Source: Bacillota bacterium
GTDB lineage: Bacteria > Bacillota > Clostridia > Christensenellales > SZUA-584
Length of the DNA: 64,000 nucleotides
Reading direction: 5' to 3'
NCBI GenBank assembly: GCA_023410595.1
Contig: JAEYPO010000017.1
Coordinates: 14,486-78,485, forward strand
Of this stretch, positions 43,014-51,036 are shown piece by piece. The notes beneath the pieces are model-generated. The model made no database searches. It was not told the DNA's origin and saw nothing but the letters and a program-made list of their open reading frames with translations. A program made the position numbers and the translations under genes. Every line of letters begins with the position of its first letter. Positions within the stretch are counted from its first letter, which is position 1.

Positions 43014-44423
43014 ATGTTATCTTGGAAGATGAAGTTCATATACGTGGTATTGGCGGCAGCATTAATATTTTCTATGTTTGTTTTAAGCGCGCCCGCGGCC
43101 TCCGCGGAGACCTCCGCGACGGGTACGATAAACTGCCAGGACGCTATTTTAAGAGAGCAGCCTTCCACGGCTTCCAATATAATCGTTAAAATGAACGAGG
43201 GCTCGCAGGTAAGCGTGCTGGGGGGTGCGGGACGCGGCTGGTATCAGGTGGGATATCAGGACAAAACGGGTTATGTAAGGGCTGATTTTGTGGATATGCT
43301 GACCACCGGTTTAAACGAAAAGGCTGTGATAATGTACGATTCCCCGATGACCGACCAGCCGGGGTCAGGCAACGTCACAGAAACGCTGCCGGCAAATACG
43401 CAGATAATTATCACCGGAACGTACGGCCAGACGTATCAGGTTTTGTCCGGCGCGAAAACCGGCTATGTACCCAAGAGCAGCGTACATAAATACAGGATAA
43501 TAGAAATCGGCCTCAAGGCCTCGTTAAGCTCCTCCGGCGTTAACTTAAGAAGCGCTCCCAGCACTTCGGGCGAGATACTCGCGACTATGAAAAAAGGCGA
43601 CGCGGTGACCGCCATAAGCATAGAGGACAAGTGGATAAAAGTAAGCTTCTCGGGCAAAGAGGGTTACATAAGAGGAGATTTTATAACGTATACCGTGCCC
43701 GCCAACTCTCATATTACCACGCTCTCCACGGGCATGAAGGGGCAGGCGGTTACGCAGGTGCAGACGGCGCTTAAAAAGCGCGGGTTTTTCTATCCCGCGG
43801 CCAACGGCGTTTACGGCGGCGCAACAAAAGCGGCTGTGGAAAAGTTTCAGACGTCCGTTAACCTTGACGCGGACGGCATAGCCGGGCCTCAGACGCTGCT
43901 TCTGCTGCTCGGCACTAAAGGCGCGAACAGCCTTTGGAACAACTACAGGGCGGACATGCCCGCTCAGGACCCGCAAAAGAGCGGAAAGGTGATACTGAAA
44001 GACTGGTTCGGCGGCATGGAAAAGGTAGTCAAGAGGTATACGCCTTTCGAGGTAATAGACGTGCGCACGGGCATAAGCTGGAACATGCAGAGATTTGGCG
44101 GCTGGTGGCACGCCGACGTAGAGACGATGACAAAGGCCGATACGGAAGCCATGACGAAAGCCTGGGGCGGCACGCTTGACCCCACAAGAAGGCCCGTATG
44201 GGTAAAGATAGACGGCGAGTATTATGCCGCGGGGCTCATGGGGTTTGTGCATAATGTCGATACAATAAGCACAAACGGCATGGACGGGCAGATTTGCCTG
44301 CATTTCAGGGGAAGCAAGATACACGGGTCGGGAAATATCGACGAAGCCCATCAGGCGTGTATAACCGAAGCGTTCGCCAAGGCGGGCAAGCTCGATTCGT
44401 ATATCGATTCGGGTAAAGTATGA
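43014..44423 (+). CDS. Secreted SH3-domain and peptidoglycan-binding protein with conserved C-terminal domain of unknown function
   Basis: 469 aa. A signal peptide ends near residue 32 (APAASAETS). Three bacterial SH3-like modules follow at ~36-100, ~105-155 and ~165-225 (e.g. LREQPSTASNIIVKM, VNLRSAPSTSGEILA), then a peptidoglycan-binding domain at ~240-302 (VTQVQTALKKRGFF, DGIAGPQT). The last ~150 residues hold WWHADVETMTKADTEAM and CLHFRGSKIHGSG, a domain that I recognise from other clostridial exoproteins but for which I know no activity; the spaced His, Asp, Glu and Cys look catalytic or metal-binding. It probably acts on or senses the cell wall. Confidence 0.85.
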   Translation: MLSWKMKFIYVVLAAALIFSMFVLSAPAASAETSATGTINCQDAILREQPSTASNIIVKMNEGSQVSVLGGAGRGWYQVGYQDKTGYVRADFVDMLTTGLNEKAVIMYDSPMTDQPGSGNVTETLPANTQIIITGTYGQTYQVLSGAKTGYVPKSSVHKYRIIEIGLKASLSSSGVNLRSAPSTSGEILATMKKGDAVTAISIEDKWIKVSFSGKEGYIRGDFITYTVPANSHITTLSTGMKGQAVTQVQTALKKRGFFYPAANGVYGGATKAAVEKFQTSVNLDADGIAGPQTLLLLLGTKGANSLWNNYRADMPAQDPQKSGKVILKDWFGGMEKVVKRYTPFEVIDVRTGISWNMQRFGGWWHADVETMTKADTEAMTKAWGGTLDPTRRPVWVKIDGEYYAAGLMGFVHNVDTISTNGMDGQICLHFRGSKIHGSGNIDEAHQACITEAFAKAGKLDSYIDSGKV

Positions 44424-44442
44424 CGCGTAAAGGCTATTAATA

Positions 44443-45282
44443 ATGCTACAGATGATAACAACGTTTAAAATAAACATTAAAAAGGCCGCAAAGCTTTTGG
44501 GCGCTGCAATATCGGCGCTAATGCTTTCAGCGGCGCTATTTGCAGGGTGCGCGGCACCCGCTTCTTCGACTTCATCAGAGACGCCTTCGGCTACGCCCGT
44601 GCCCACGACGGCGCCCGACGAGACGCCGGGGGCGAATTCTCAGGCCGCGGAGCTTGGCGAGGATTCCAACGCGATAACGCATAACGATTGGATATACTAT
44701 CTCGATATTAACGACCCTGTAGTCGTTGACTTCAACGAGGACCCTCCTGTGCGCATGAGGAAGACGGACGGCAGCGAGGACAAACAGGTAGGTATACGGG
44801 GCTTCCAGTTTGATATTATTGGCGATTACGTATACGTTGACTCCAACGACCCTGACATTGACGCAGACGGCGCGCAGACATGGAGCACGACAAGGCTGAA
44901 TCTTGACGGCACGGGCATGAAGAGGCTCGAATATGGCAGCATGTCCAAAAGGCTCGTTCCGGAGGGAGAGCAGAAATTCTACTTCACTACTATGGGGGAC
45001 AGCGCCGTATATATTTCAGACCTTGCCTGCGAAAACGTAGAGACGCTTATAGTTAACCTTCCCGATAAGGCGGAGATAGACGGTAAGCTGGACGCCGATA
45101 AGACGCTGCAGCTCAATATAAACGACGCAGTAAACGGCACTGTAAATTTTGACGCGACGTTCTCAAACGCTGACGGCGTACAGGTTTACAGCGGAGAGTA
45201 CAGCATAGCCAAAGACGGCGCGGCGGTACAAAAGATAAAAGGCACGTATTACAGCTACAGCTCGCAGACCGAAGGCGACTAA
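44443..45282 (+). CDS. Lipoprotein with DUF5050-like beta-propeller segment
   Basis: 279 aa. The N-terminal helix ends in the lipobox LFAGC (Cys36), followed by a low-complexity Ser/Thr/Pro linker. HNDWIYYLDIND, VRMRKTDGSEDKQV and RLNLDGTGMKRL repeat the pattern 'W-I-Y-Y ... L/M-R-K-T-D-G' seen in DUF5050-type six-bladed propeller proteins, though only about three repeats are visible. The final ~70 residues are a beta-rich tail. It follows the SH3 protein gene by 19 bp, so both may work at the cell surface; function unknown. Confidence 0.75.
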   Translation: MLQMITTFKINIKKAAKLLGAAISALMLSAALFAGCAAPASSTSSETPSATPVPTTAPDETPGANSQAAELGEDSNAITHNDWIYYLDINDPVVVDFNEDPPVRMRKTDGSEDKQVGIRGFQFDIIGDYVYVDSNDPDIDADGAQTWSTTRLNLDGTGMKRLEYGSMSKRLVPEGEQKFYFTTMGDSAVYISDLACENVETLIVNLPDKAEIDGKLDADKTLQLNINDAVNGTVNFDATFSNADGVQVYSGEYSIAKDGAAVQKIKGTYYSYSSQTEGD

Positions 45283-45318
45283 AGAAGGCTCTGCAAAAAC
45301 TCTTGAGATGCACTAAAG

Positions 45319-45343
45319 GCGGAGGTTATCTTCCGCTTTTTTT
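45319..45343 (+). terminator. Rho-independent terminator
   Basis: GCGGAGG (45319-45325) pairs with TTCCGC (45331-45336), followed by seven T. Confidence 0.75.
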
Positions 45344-45353
45344 ATACAGGCTG

Positions 45354-45382
45354 TTGACAAACGCAAAGAAAGGATATATCAT
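45354..45382 (+). promoter_or_regulatory. Predicted sigma-A promoter of the isc genes
   Basis: TTGACA (45354-45359) and TATCAT (45377-45382) are 17 nt apart; the transcript would start about 45 nt before iscS. The AT-rich leader at 45390-45425 is a natural place for the Rrf2 regulator to bind, but I see no certain operator. Confidence 0.75.
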
Positions 45383-45435
45383 ATCAATAAATCATAGTAA
45401 TGTGATAGGGATTATAAGATTAGAGGATAAAAGGT

Positions 45436-46614
45436 ATGCAAAAGCAAATATATCTGGATTATGCGGCGACAACATATTTGCGGCAGGAAGCGCTGGAAGC
45501 GATGGTGCCGTATATGAGCGAAATATATGGGAACCCTTCAAGCCTGCACGATTTTGGAAGAAAAGCGAAGCTTGCGGTGGACGGCGCGCGCCTTAAGATA
45601 GCCGGTGTATTTCACGCTCTGCCTGAAGAAGTATACTTTACGTCGGGCGGAACGGAATCGGACAACTGGGCTGTGACAGGTGCGGCATACGCAAACATGA
45701 AAAAGGGCGGCCATATTGTGACGTCACGCGTAGAGCATCCGGCTGTGCTGAACGCGTTTAAAAGGCTGGAGGCTGAGGGGTTCCGCGTTACATATATCGA
45801 TGTTGACGAAAACGGCACATTAGACCTTAAGCAGCTCAAAGAGAGCCTTGGCCCCGAGACGACTCTGGTCAGCGTAATGTACGCGAACAACGAGATAGGC
45901 ACTATTCAGCCGATAGAGGAGATAGGCGGTATTGTCAAGCAGTATTCAAAAGCGTATTTCCACGTCGACGCAGTGCAGGCCGCGGGAGCTGTGGATATTA
46001 AGCTGGATAGGCTAAGAACGATAGACTTGATGTCGTTTTCCGGACACAAATTTTACGGGCCGAAAGGCGTGGGCGGACTGTTTATACGGAAAGGAACGCG
46101 AATACAGCCGCTTTTGGCGGGAGGCTCGCAGGAGAGGGGAAAACGCGCAGGCACGGAAAACGTGCCGGGGATAGTCGGCATGGCAAAGGCGCTCGAGCTG
46201 GCGGCTGCCGAAATGCCGGAGGAGAGCGCAAGGCTGAAGCGGCTGCGCGACAGGCTTATAGAGCGGGTTTTGGGCGAGATAGACTATGTTCGCCTCAACG
46301 GGCACAGTACGGACAGGCTGCCCAACAACGCTAATTTCAGCTTTGATTTTATAGAAGGCGAATCTCTGCTGATGCGTATGAGCACCTTGGGCGTCGCGGC
46401 CTCTACGGGCTCGGCTTGCTCGTCAGCGTCGCTGGAGCCTTCGCATGTGCTGCTAGCTATCGGCCTTAAGCATGAAACGGCGCACGGCTCGTACCGCATA
46501 ACGCTGGGAAAACGCACGACGCAAGAGGACATAGACTATACGGCGGACGCGCTCAAACGCGTAGTCGGCGAATTAAGAGAGATGTCGCCGTTGTATCAGA
46601 AGAAAGGAGCATAA
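45436..46614 (+). CDS. iscS: Cysteine desulfurase (NifS/IscS)
   Basis: 392 aa. YLDYAATT opens the protein, TSGGTESDNWAV is the PLP phosphate region, SGHKFYGPKG holds Schiff-base Lys205, and GSACSSASLEPSHVL holds the persulfide Cys328 on a long loop. It takes sulfur from cysteine for Fe-S clusters and passes it to the scaffold encoded 1 bp downstream. Tthe SSL(E)PSHVL segment is the group I, NifS/IscS-like type. Confidence 0.94.
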   Translation: MQKQIYLDYAATTYLRQEALEAMVPYMSEIYGNPSSLHDFGRKAKLAVDGARLKIAGVFHALPEEVYFTSGGTESDNWAVTGAAYANMKKGGHIVTSRVEHPAVLNAFKRLEAEGFRVTYIDVDENGTLDLKQLKESLGPETTLVSVMYANNEIGTIQPIEEIGGIVKQYSKAYFHVDAVQAAGAVDIKLDRLRTIDLMSFSGHKFYGPKGVGGLFIRKGTRIQPLLAGGSQERGKRAGTENVPGIVGMAKALELAAAEMPEESARLKRLRDRLIERVLGEIDYVRLNGHSTDRLPNNANFSFDFIEGESLLMRMSTLGVAASTGSACSSASLEPSHVLLAIGLKHETAHGSYRITLGKRTTQEDIDYTADALKRVVGELREMSPLYQKKGA

Positions 46615-46615
46615 G

Positions 46616-47011
46616 ATGTACAGCGAAAAAGTAATGGAGCATTTTGCGGCCCCGCATAACGTAGGGGAACTTAAAGACGCTAACGCCGTTGGAGAAGTGG
46701 GCAACGCGCAGTGCGGCGACATAATGCGTATGTATCTTAAGATAGAGGATGATGTGATAAAGGACGCCTCATTTAAAACGTTCGGATGCTGCGCCGCGAT
46801 AGCCTCAAGCAGCGTCGCGACGGATATGATAAAGGGTAAAAGCCTAGATGAAGCGCTAGCTCTTAAGAACTCGGACGTAGTAGAAGCGCTGGGCGGGCTG
46901 CCGCCCGTAAAGATACACTGCTCGGTGCTGGCGGAAGAAGCGATAAAAAGCGCCATAGACGACTACAGAAAGCGCTTAAATACGGGGTCCCCAGCAAGCC
47001 GTGAGGCTTGA
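46616..47011 (+). CDS. iscU: Fe-S cluster scaffold (NifU/IscU N-terminal type)
   Basis: 131 aa. The cluster ligands are Cys33 (QCGD), Cys58/59 (GCCAA) and Cys102 (HCSVLAE), and the sequence starts MYSEKVMEHFAAPHNVGEL as in clostridial NifU/IscU. It assembles Fe-S clusters from iron and the sulfur of IscS. The last codons (TGSPASREA and stop) lie within the first copy of a hairpin repeat at 46981-47021, so the native C-terminus was replaced or extended by that insertion. Confidence 0.93.
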   Translation: MYSEKVMEHFAAPHNVGELKDANAVGEVGNAQCGDIMRMYLKIEDDVIKDASFKTFGCCAAIASSSVATDMIKGKSLDEALALKNSDVVEALGGLPPVKIHCSVLAEEAIKSAIDDYRKRLNTGSPASREA

Positions 47012-47021
47012 TGGGGTGTAA
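46981..47021 (+). repeat. Hairpin repeat, copy 1 (overlaps end of iscU)
   Basis: TACGGGGTCCCC... with CAAGCC-GTGA-GGCTTG at its core (46995-47010) and CCCCA/TGGGG outside. It belongs to a family of three copies here that keep the same fold. Confidence 0.75.
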
Positions 47022-47022
47022 G

Positions 47023-47060
47023 TACGGGTCCCCGGCAAGTCGTGAGGCTTGCCGGTGTAA
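47023..47060 (+). repeat. Hairpin repeat, copy 2
   Basis: Starts 2 bp after copy 1. The core CAAGTC-GTGA-GGCTTG has one U-G pair, and the stem extends to CCGGCAAG/CTTGCCGG. Right end TGTAA matches copy 1. Confidence 0.75.
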
Positions 47061-47211
47061 ATGCTTAAGCGGCAAAGGCAGATTCAATCGATTATGCCTT
47101 GACGCCGGTGTGAATAAAAATTATTAAGTAAGTTTATATCTTTTCAGCGTAATTGCAATATAAATGTGGTAGAATTGCGTTGATTGATATGGAAGAATCA
47201 GGGAGGGTATT

Positions 47212-48141
47212 ATGTCAAAAGTCTACAGGAGCCTTGTTGAGCTTATAGGCAGAACTCCGCTGCTTGAGCTTACAAACTACGAAAGGAAGAATGGGCTGAA
47301 AGCTGCGATAATAGGGAAGCTGGAATACTTCAACCCGGCAGGAAGCGTGAAGGACAGGATAGCGAAATCCATGCTGGAAGACGCGGAGAGGCAAGGGCTT
47401 TTAAAGCCCGGCTCGGTAATAATAGAACCAACGAGCGGCAATACCGGCATAGGGCTTGCGTCCGTAGCCGCGGCGAGGGGCTACCGCGTAATACTCACGA
47501 TGCCCGAAACTATGAGCGTTGAGCGCAGAAACCTTTTAAAAGCTTACGGTGCCGAGCTTGTGCTTACCGAAGGGGCAAAGGGCATGAGGGGCGCCATCGA
47601 GAAAGCGGATGAACTTGCCAGGGAAACGCCCGATTCGTTTATACCCGGACAGTTCGTCAACCCGGCCAATCCGCGGGTACACCGGGAAACGACAGGGCCT
47701 GAGATATGGGAAGATACGGGCGGCAAGGTGGACATATTCGTTTCCGGCGTAGGAACGGGCGGAACCATAACAGGCACGGGGGAGTTCCTCAAATCGAAGA
47801 ATCCCCGCATCAGTATTGTCGCGGTCGAGCCGTATGATTCGCCCGTGCTGTCGGGAGGCAGCCCCGGGCCGCATAAGCTGCAGGGCATAGGCGCGGGCTT
47901 TGTGCCCGACGTGCTTAATAAGCAGATATACGATGAGATCATAAAGGTCAGCAGCGAGGACGCGTTTGCGGCGGGCAAAGAGGTAGCGAAGACGGAGGGC
48001 CTGCTTGTAGGCATATCTTCGGGAGCGGCTGTCTGGGCGGCGGCACAGCTTGCAAAGCGCCCCGAGAATGAAGGTAAAACCATTGTGGCCATACTTCCCG
48101 ATACGGGCGAGCGTTATCTTTCCACGCCGATGTTTGAGTAA
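47212..48141 (+). CDS. cysK: Cysteine synthase A (O-acetylserine sulfhydrylase)
   Basis: 309 aa PLP enzyme. NPAGSVKDRIAK holds Schiff-base Lys47, EPTSGNTGIGLA is the substrate loop, GTGGTITGTG binds the PLP phosphate, and the end VAILPDTGERYLSTPMFE is typical. It makes cysteine from O-acetylserine and sulfide, feeding IscS. It lies between iscU and the Rrf2 gene; GGGAGG at 47202-47207 precedes the ATG. Confidence 0.94.
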   Translation: MSKVYRSLVELIGRTPLLELTNYERKNGLKAAIIGKLEYFNPAGSVKDRIAKSMLEDAERQGLLKPGSVIIEPTSGNTGIGLASVAAARGYRVILTMPETMSVERRNLLKAYGAELVLTEGAKGMRGAIEKADELARETPDSFIPGQFVNPANPRVHRETTGPEIWEDTGGKVDIFVSGVGTGGTITGTGEFLKSKNPRISIVAVEPYDSPVLSGGSPGPHKLQGIGAGFVPDVLNKQIYDEIIKVSSEDAFAAGKEVAKTEGLLVGISSGAAVWAAAQLAKRPENEGKTIVAILPDTGERYLSTPMFE

Positions 48142-48193
48142 ACAATATTCATTGCTGCCGGAAAGAGCTCGGCCATTGAATACATAGTATTCA

Positions 48194-48235
48194 TACGGAG
48201 TCCCCAACAAGTCGTGAGACTTGATGGTGTGGTAA
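48194..48235 (+). repeat. Hairpin repeat, copy 3
   Basis: TACGGAGTCCCC... with core CAAGTC-GTGA-GACTTG. Compared with copy 1 the second and fifth stem positions change together (C-G to U-A), so pairing is kept. It lies between cysK and the Rrf2 gene. Confidence 0.75.
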
Positions 48236-48264
48236 TAAAACAAACTGACAGGCGGTATAAGTAA

Positions 48265-48696
48265 ATGAAGATATCCACGAGAGGGCGCTATGCGCTGAGG
48301 CTGATGCTTGAACTGGCGATGGCGCCCGACGGCGAATATACGACTATAAAAAGCATTGCGGCCAGGCAGGAGATATCCGAAAAATATCTCGAGCAGATAA
48401 TTACATCCTTAAGCCGCTCCGGCTATGTAAAGAGCACGCGCGGCGCGCAAGGCGGCTATAAGCTTGCTAAACCCGCCGAAGAGTACACGGTAGGTATGAT
48501 ACTCAGGACTATTGAAGGAAACCTTGTGCCCGTAGCGTGCATGGAAGACGAGCCTAATCAGTGCCCGCGCAGCCTGCAATGCGTAACGCTCGATATATGG
48601 AAACAAATAAACGACGCGGTAAACAACGTAATAGATAATATAACGCTTGCGGACCTTGTAAAAAAGCAGCGGGATATTCACGCGGCGTCGAATTAA
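48265..48696 (+). CDS. iscR: Rrf2-family transcription regulator (IscR-like)
   Basis: 143 aa. The winged helix starts MKISTRGRYALRLMLELA, with the recognition part SEKYLEQIITSLSRSGYVKSTRG in pieces and a wing GGYKLAKPAEEYTV. Three cysteines, Cys92, Cys100 and Cys106, stand where E. coli IscR has Cys92, 98 and 104, so binding of an Fe-S cluster is likely, with C-x7-C-x5-C rather than C-x5-C-x5-C spacing. It would sense cluster or cysteine status and control the isc/cysK genes before it. Unusually it comes last in the set. Confidence 0.88.
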   Translation: MKISTRGRYALRLMLELAMAPDGEYTTIKSIAARQEISEKYLEQIITSLSRSGYVKSTRGAQGGYKLAKPAEEYTVGMILRTIEGNLVPVACMEDEPNQCPRSLQCVTLDIWKQINDAVNNVIDNITLADLVKKQRDIHAASN

Positions 48697-48779
48697 ATTT
48701 CTTCAGTTCTTATTAATCCTTAACACCTTTTTTGTGTACAGATACATAAGGCAGGTTTATCTGTTTATAATGTATGGAC

Positions 48780-48813
48780 CGGTTTTTGCATATTAAGCAA
48801 AGGCCGTTTTTTT
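48780..48813 (+). terminator. Rho-independent terminator after iscR
   Basis: CGGTTTTTGC (48780-48789) pairs with GCAAAGGCCG (48797-48806) with two G-U pairs, followed by seven T. Confidence 0.75.
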
Positions 48814-48836
48814 ATGTCTGAACTTGTAAAAAAATG

Positions 48837-48865
48837 TTGACAAAAAGCGGAAAAAGCGTTATAAA
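48837..48865 (+). promoter_or_regulatory. Predicted strong sigma-A promoter of the ald-SCP2-transketolase cluster
   Basis: TTGACA (48837-48842) and TATAAA (48860-48865) are 17 nt apart. The start site would fall near 48872, leaving a leader of about 170 nt before ald. Confidence 0.85.
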
Positions 48866-48872
48866 TTTTTAT

Positions 48873-48890
48873 AGAACGAGTACTCACTCG
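48873..48890. promoter_or_regulatory. Operator-like palindrome, candidate TetR binding site
   Basis: GAGTACTC at 48878-48885 is a perfect palindrome, and ACTCG to its right is mirrored only partly on its left. The whole fits an imperfect 18-bp site of the kind bound by TetR-family repressors. It overlaps the predicted start of transcription. The TetR gene at the end of the cluster is the obvious candidate protein. Confidence 0.55.
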
Positions 48891-49045
48891 ATGTACAATC
48901 GGCATATAATATAACAGTCAGTTTTTTCACTTTGTACTGCAGAACCGGCAATGATTCAAAGCACTTAAGTCGCGTCTTTCGGCCGGTATAATCCACAAAA
49001 GCTTTAACAAAAAACATCCAACTTTCAAGAGGAAAGAGGGGTAGC

Positions 49046-50179
49046 ATGATTATTGGAGTTCCCAGAGAAATCAAAAACAATGAGAACAGGGTAGCCATAA
49101 CCCCCGCCGGAGTCGACGAGCTTTGCCGCGCGGGTAATATCGTTATGGTCGAAAAAGGCGCGGGAGCCGGCAGCGGAATAGAGGACGAAGAATATACGGC
49201 TTCGGGGGCTCAAATAGCGCCTGAGGCAAAAGACGTGTATGCGCGGGCGGATACGATAGTAAAAGTTAAAGAGCCACTGGAGAGCGAATACGGGCTGCTC
49301 AAAGAGGGTCAGACGCTTTTTACGTATCTTCACCTTGCGCCTAATCCGAAGCTTACAAACGCGCTGCTTAAGAGTAAGGTTACGGGCATAGCTTACGAGA
49401 CCGTACAGAGGGAGGATAAGTCGCTGCCGCTGCTTGCGCCTATGAGCGAGGTGGCGGGCAGGATGTCGGTGCAGATAGGGGCGGCTATGCTGCTCAAACA
49501 CAACAAAGGCGAAGGCATACTGCTGGGCGGAGTGCCGGGCGTGCTGCCCGCCGAGGTGCTCATAATAGGCGGAGGCGTAGTGGGCACTAACGCGGCAAAG
49601 ATTGCCTCGGGCATGGGCGCAAACGTCACCGTGGCGGATATCGACCCTGTAAGGCTCGCGTATATAGACGACCTCTTCTTAGGAAGGGTAAAAACGCTCA
49701 TATACAGCAGGTACGGCGTAGCGGAGCTCGTTAAGCGCTCCGACCTGCTTATAGGCGCCGTGCTCGTAACGGGCGCCAAGGCTCCGAAGACGGTAACGAA
49801 AGAAATGGTAAAGACGATGAAGAAGGGGTCGGTCATAGTGGACGTGGCCATAGACCAGGGCGGCACCATAGAGACGATAGACAGGGTCACGACTCACGAC
49901 AATCCGTGTTACGAAAAATACGGCGTTATACATTATTCGGTGGCTAATATGCCGGGAGCCGCGCCGCGCACGTCCACGTACGCGTTGACGGGCGTAACGC
50001 TGCCGTATATATCGAAAATAGCCAACCTCGGGGCGGAAAAAGCCATGCTTTGCGACCGCTCGCTGCTGGGAGGGCTTAATACGTACAAAGGTTATATAAC
50101 TCATCCCGCGCTTAAAGAGATGGACGCCTCGCGCTATATCGATACAGAGGAATGCCGTAAGCTGCTTGAAACGGTTTAG
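49046..50179 (+). CDS. ald: Alanine dehydrogenase
   Basis: 377 aa. It starts MIIGVPREIKNNENRVAITP; the catalytic set Lys75 (VKVKEPL), His96 (LHLAP) and Asp270 (VDVAIDQGG) is at exactly the positions known for the enzyme, and the NAD site is LIIGGGVVGTNAAKIA. It interconverts L-alanine and pyruvate plus ammonia. As the first gene of the cluster, with GAGGAAAGAGGGG before it, it could supply or recycle the alanine used by the class III aminotransferase encoded two genes later. Confidence 0.93.
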   Translation: MIIGVPREIKNNENRVAITPAGVDELCRAGNIVMVEKGAGAGSGIEDEEYTASGAQIAPEAKDVYARADTIVKVKEPLESEYGLLKEGQTLFTYLHLAPNPKLTNALLKSKVTGIAYETVQREDKSLPLLAPMSEVAGRMSVQIGAAMLLKHNKGEGILLGGVPGVLPAEVLIIGGGVVGTNAAKIASGMGANVTVADIDPVRLAYIDDLFLGRVKTLIYSRYGVAELVKRSDLLIGAVLVTGAKAPKTVTKEMVKTMKKGSVIVDVAIDQGGTIETIDRVTTHDNPCYEKYGVIHYSVANMPGAAPRTSTYALTGVTLPYISKIANLGAEKAMLCDRSLLGGLNTYKGYITHPALKEMDASRYIDTEECRKLLETV

Positions 50180-50259
50180 CCGGGATTCCAAAAGCGTTCT
50201 GGTGGTAAAGGTCCGGCATGTCCGCGAAGGGATATGATTATAAATAAAAGGAGGGAAAT

Positions 50260-51018
50260 ATGACCGATAAGCTGGCAAAAGCCTATATAAACTTAAACTG
50301 TGTGCTGCGGGCGCTTACGTACCTGTGCGCCCTTGACCCCGTGGCCTCGGATATCGTTAAAGACGCCGATATAACCGTGCAGTTTCGCGTAAAGAACGGC
50401 CCGGCGGCGCGCCTTGCATTCAAAGGCGGAACGTGCGCGTTTGAGAGCGGCAAGGGGAAGAACGATATTTCGCTTTATTTCTCGACTCCCGAAAAGTTCA
50501 ACAACATGGTAGACGGCAAAGGCAACCCGTCGATACGCAAAGGATTCACTAAACTGGGCTTCCTGCTTAAAGACTTTATGAAGCTGACCAAACGTATGGA
50601 ATACTTCCTAAAGCCCGCGCCCGACACAGTGCAGGACGATAAGTTCAAGGAGATCAACACGCTGCTTACGTTCTATACCGCGTTCAACGCCGTCGCCGAG
50701 ATAGGAATGCACGACCCCGTAGGCAAAAAGGTAATCAGCCGAGCGGCCAACGGGCAGCTTTGCGTGTCCATAGAAAACACGCCGCATATGGTGAGAGTGA
50801 AAGTAAATAAGGGGTATATGAAGCCAATAGACGCTTCGGACGGCTCGCCCGAGATGCATTTAACGTTCGCGGACATTGCGAAGACGGACGACATACTTAA
50901 CGGCAGAAGCGATTTTATTACCGGAATAGGCAGCGGAGACGTAAAAATGTCGGGGTACATACCGGTTATGATGGCGGTGGAGCATCTCGTGCCGCGACTC
51001 GTGTTGTATCTGAAATAA
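50260..51018 (+). CDS. Bipartite SCP2-like (sterol-carrier-type) protein A
   Basis: 252 aa, no signal peptide, RBS AGGAGG 7 nt before the ATG. Residues ~25-90 look like an SCP2 fold (ITVQFRVKNGPAARLAFKG, DISLYFSTPEKFNNMVDGKG in parts), residues ~95-120 form a basic helix, and residues ~140-252 repeat the same theme (LCVSIENTPHMVRVKVNKGY, MHLTFADIAKTDDILNG, GSGDVKMSGYIP). SCP2 domains bind fatty acyl or other apolar ligands in a cavity. A second protein with the same layout is encoded at 54224-55009. A carrier for a hydrophobic intermediate is the natural guess; no experimental function is known to me. Confidence 0.65.
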   Translation: MTDKLAKAYINLNCVLRALTYLCALDPVASDIVKDADITVQFRVKNGPAARLAFKGGTCAFESGKGKNDISLYFSTPEKFNNMVDGKGNPSIRKGFTKLGFLLKDFMKLTKRMEYFLKPAPDTVQDDKFKEINTLLTFYTAFNAVAEIGMHDPVGKKVISRAANGQLCVSIENTPHMVRVKVNKGYMKPIDASDGSPEMHLTFADIAKTDDILNGRSDFITGIGSGDVKMSGYIPVMMAVEHLVPRLVLYLK

Positions 51019-51036
51019 CGTTTGTGAGGTAATGTT

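Noticed and set aside
43545..44606. 353-codon minus-strand frame
   Set aside because: It is antisense to the SH3/peptidoglycan-binding protein and the next lipoprotein, both supported by signal peptides and domains.
46981..48235. CRISPR array or tRNA-like elements
   Set aside because: Only three imperfect copies with uneven spacing (one pair adjacent, one 1.1 kb away) and no unique spacers. The fold is a simple hairpin, not a cloverleaf.
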